Source of the DNA: JBBRYB01 sp038238115
GTDB taxonomy: Bacteria > Actinomycetota > Actinomycetes > Propionibacteriales > Nocardioidaceae
NCBI GenBank assembly: GCA_038238115.1
Contig: JBBRYB010000151.1
Location: 1-5,838 of the forward strand
Reading direction: 5' to 3'
Length of the DNA: 5,838 nucleotides
The notes under the pieces are model-generated. The model ran no database searches, had not been told where the DNA came from, and saw nothing but the letters and a program-made list of their open reading frames with translations. Both the position numbers and the translations under genes were made by a program. Each line of letters starts with the position of its first letter. Within the stretch, counting starts at the first letter, position 1. Of this stretch, positions 4,963 to 5,838 are shown in pieces.

Positions 4963-5838
4963 ATGACCAAGACACCAGGGGCGTCGCGCAAAACGCCTGC
5001 GCTCGACGACCCCTTGACCCAGGCGCTGGTCCGGAGCCGCCGGTTCTTCACCAAGGGGGCCGTCTCGGAGGACCTGCGGACCTTGTCGAAGGTCGGCGGC
5101 CGGGAGGCAGACGACTTCTACCGGGACCGGTGGAGCCACGACAAGGTCGTGCGTTCCACCCATGGCGTGAACTGCACCGGGTCGTGCTCGTGGAAGGTCT
5201 ACGTCAAGGACGGGATCATCACGTGGGAGACCCAGCAGACCGACTACCCGTCGGTCGGCCCGGACTCCCCGGAGTACGAGCCCCGCGGCTGCCCGCGCGG
5301 CGCGGCATTCTCCTGGTACACCTATTCGCCGACCCGGGTCCGCTACCCATACGTGCGCGGCGTCCTGCTCCAGATGTTCCGCGAGGCGAAGTCCCAGCAC
5401 GGCGGTGACCCGGTGCGCGCCTGGGAGCACATCGTGGAGAACCCGCGACGAGCGAAGGCCTACAAGTCCGCCCGCGGCAAGGGCGGTCTGGTGCGCGCCA
5501 CCTGGGACGAAGCAGCCGAGATCGTCGCCGCCGCGCACGTCCACACCGTCAAGAAGTACGGACCCGACCGGGTTGCCGGCTTCTCACCCATCCCGGCGAT
5601 GTCGATGGTGTCGCACGCCTCCGGCGCCCGCTTCGTGAACCTGATCGGCGGCTCGATGCTGAGCTTCTACGACTGGTATGCCGACCTGCCGGTCGCGTCC
5701 CCGCAGGTCTTCGGCGACCAGACCGACGTTCCCGAGTCGGGCGACTGGTGGAACGCCGGCTATCTGATCATGTGGGGATCCAACCTCCCGGTCACCCGCA
5801 CCCCCGACGCGCACTGGATGACTGAGGCCCGCTACCGC
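4963..5838 (+). CDS. narG: Respiratory nitrate reductase alpha subunit, N-terminal part (runs off the window)
   Basis: The frame encodes the first 292 residues of NarG, the catalytic molybdenum subunit of membrane-bound nitrate reductase, which reduces nitrate to nitrite with electrons from the quinol pool and pairs with NarH and NarI. Ligands of the FS0 [4Fe-4S] cluster are all present with E. coli spacing: His67-x3-Cys71-x3-Cys75-x34-Cys110. SFYDWYADLPVASPQ (234-248) carries Asp237, which matches the Asp that binds molybdenum in E. coli NarG. Further hallmarks are YEPRGCPRGAAFSWYTYSP (105-123) and GYLIMWGSNLPVTRTPDAH (266-284). Complete NarG proteins run to over 1,200 residues, so about a quarter is visible; narH, narJ and narI are expected beyond the edge. 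The ATG at 4963 has only a weak GAGAG site, but likeness to NarG begins soon after it and no better upstream start exists in frame. No frame break is seen. Confidence 0.97.
   Translation, partial: MTKTPGASRKTPALDDPLTQALVRSRRFFTKGAVSEDLRTLSKVGGREADDFYRDRWSHDKVVRSTHGVNCTGSCSWKVYVKDGIITWETQQTDYPSVGPDSPEYEPRGCPRGAAFSWYTYSPTRVRYPYVRGVLLQMFREAKSQHGGDPVRAWEHIVENPRRAKAYKSARGKGGLVRATWDEAAEIVAAAHVHTVKKYGPDRVAGFSPIPAMSMVSHASGARFVNLIGGSMLSFYDWYADLPVASPQVFGDQTDVPESGDWWNAGYLIMWGSNLPVTRTPDAHWMTEARYR

Noticed and set aside
4843..5544. Minus-strand open frame of 233 codons opposite narG
   Set aside because: It lies antisense to an unmistakable NarG sequence and has no domain likeness.

Overview
The window looks like chromosomal DNA from a high-GC actinobacterium. 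The intact genes are strongly G/C-biased at third codon positions, the tRNA does not encode its CCA tail, the decayed transposase is of a type common in Actinobacteria, and the nitrate genes run in the actinobacterial order narK-narG. The genus cannot be told from the sequence alone.

Left part (1-2083): the last 27 codons of an unrecognised gene are followed by a complete tRNA-Pro(GGG) gene. Next comes a gap of about 400 bp that is AT-rich just after the tRNA and holds no gene I can support. Then comes an intact NAD(P)-dependent aldehyde dehydrogenase of the succinate-semialdehyde dehydrogenase (Sad/GabD1) type, starting at 686.

Middle part (2084-2956): this is a graveyard with no intact gene. 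It holds a GC-rich hairpin, a possible scrap of a minus-strand gene, a transposase/integrase remnant with a large internal deletion and at least two frame changes, and a stranded CBS-domain fragment that has lost its stop codon.

Right part (2957-5838): a respiratory nitrate-reduction locus. A MarR-family regulator is read leftward, and a NarK-type nitrate/nitrite transporter is read rightward from a shared 100-bp control region. The gene for the catalytic subunit of respiratory nitrate reductase (narG) follows and runs off the window end. NarG keeps the His/Cys/Cys/Cys pattern of the FS0 iron-sulfur cluster and the predicted molybdenum-ligand Asp. The control region holds two striking palindromes: a 14-bp core one base away from the mycobacterial DosR/DevR hypoxia box, and a perfect 12-bp palindrome that could be the MarR operator. 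The simplest model is that nitrate import and respiration are switched on under oxygen limitation or NO by a DosR-like activator and modulated by the divergent MarR protein. That is an inference from sequence.

I see no wholly new system here. The divergent marR/narK control region is the part most worth checking.
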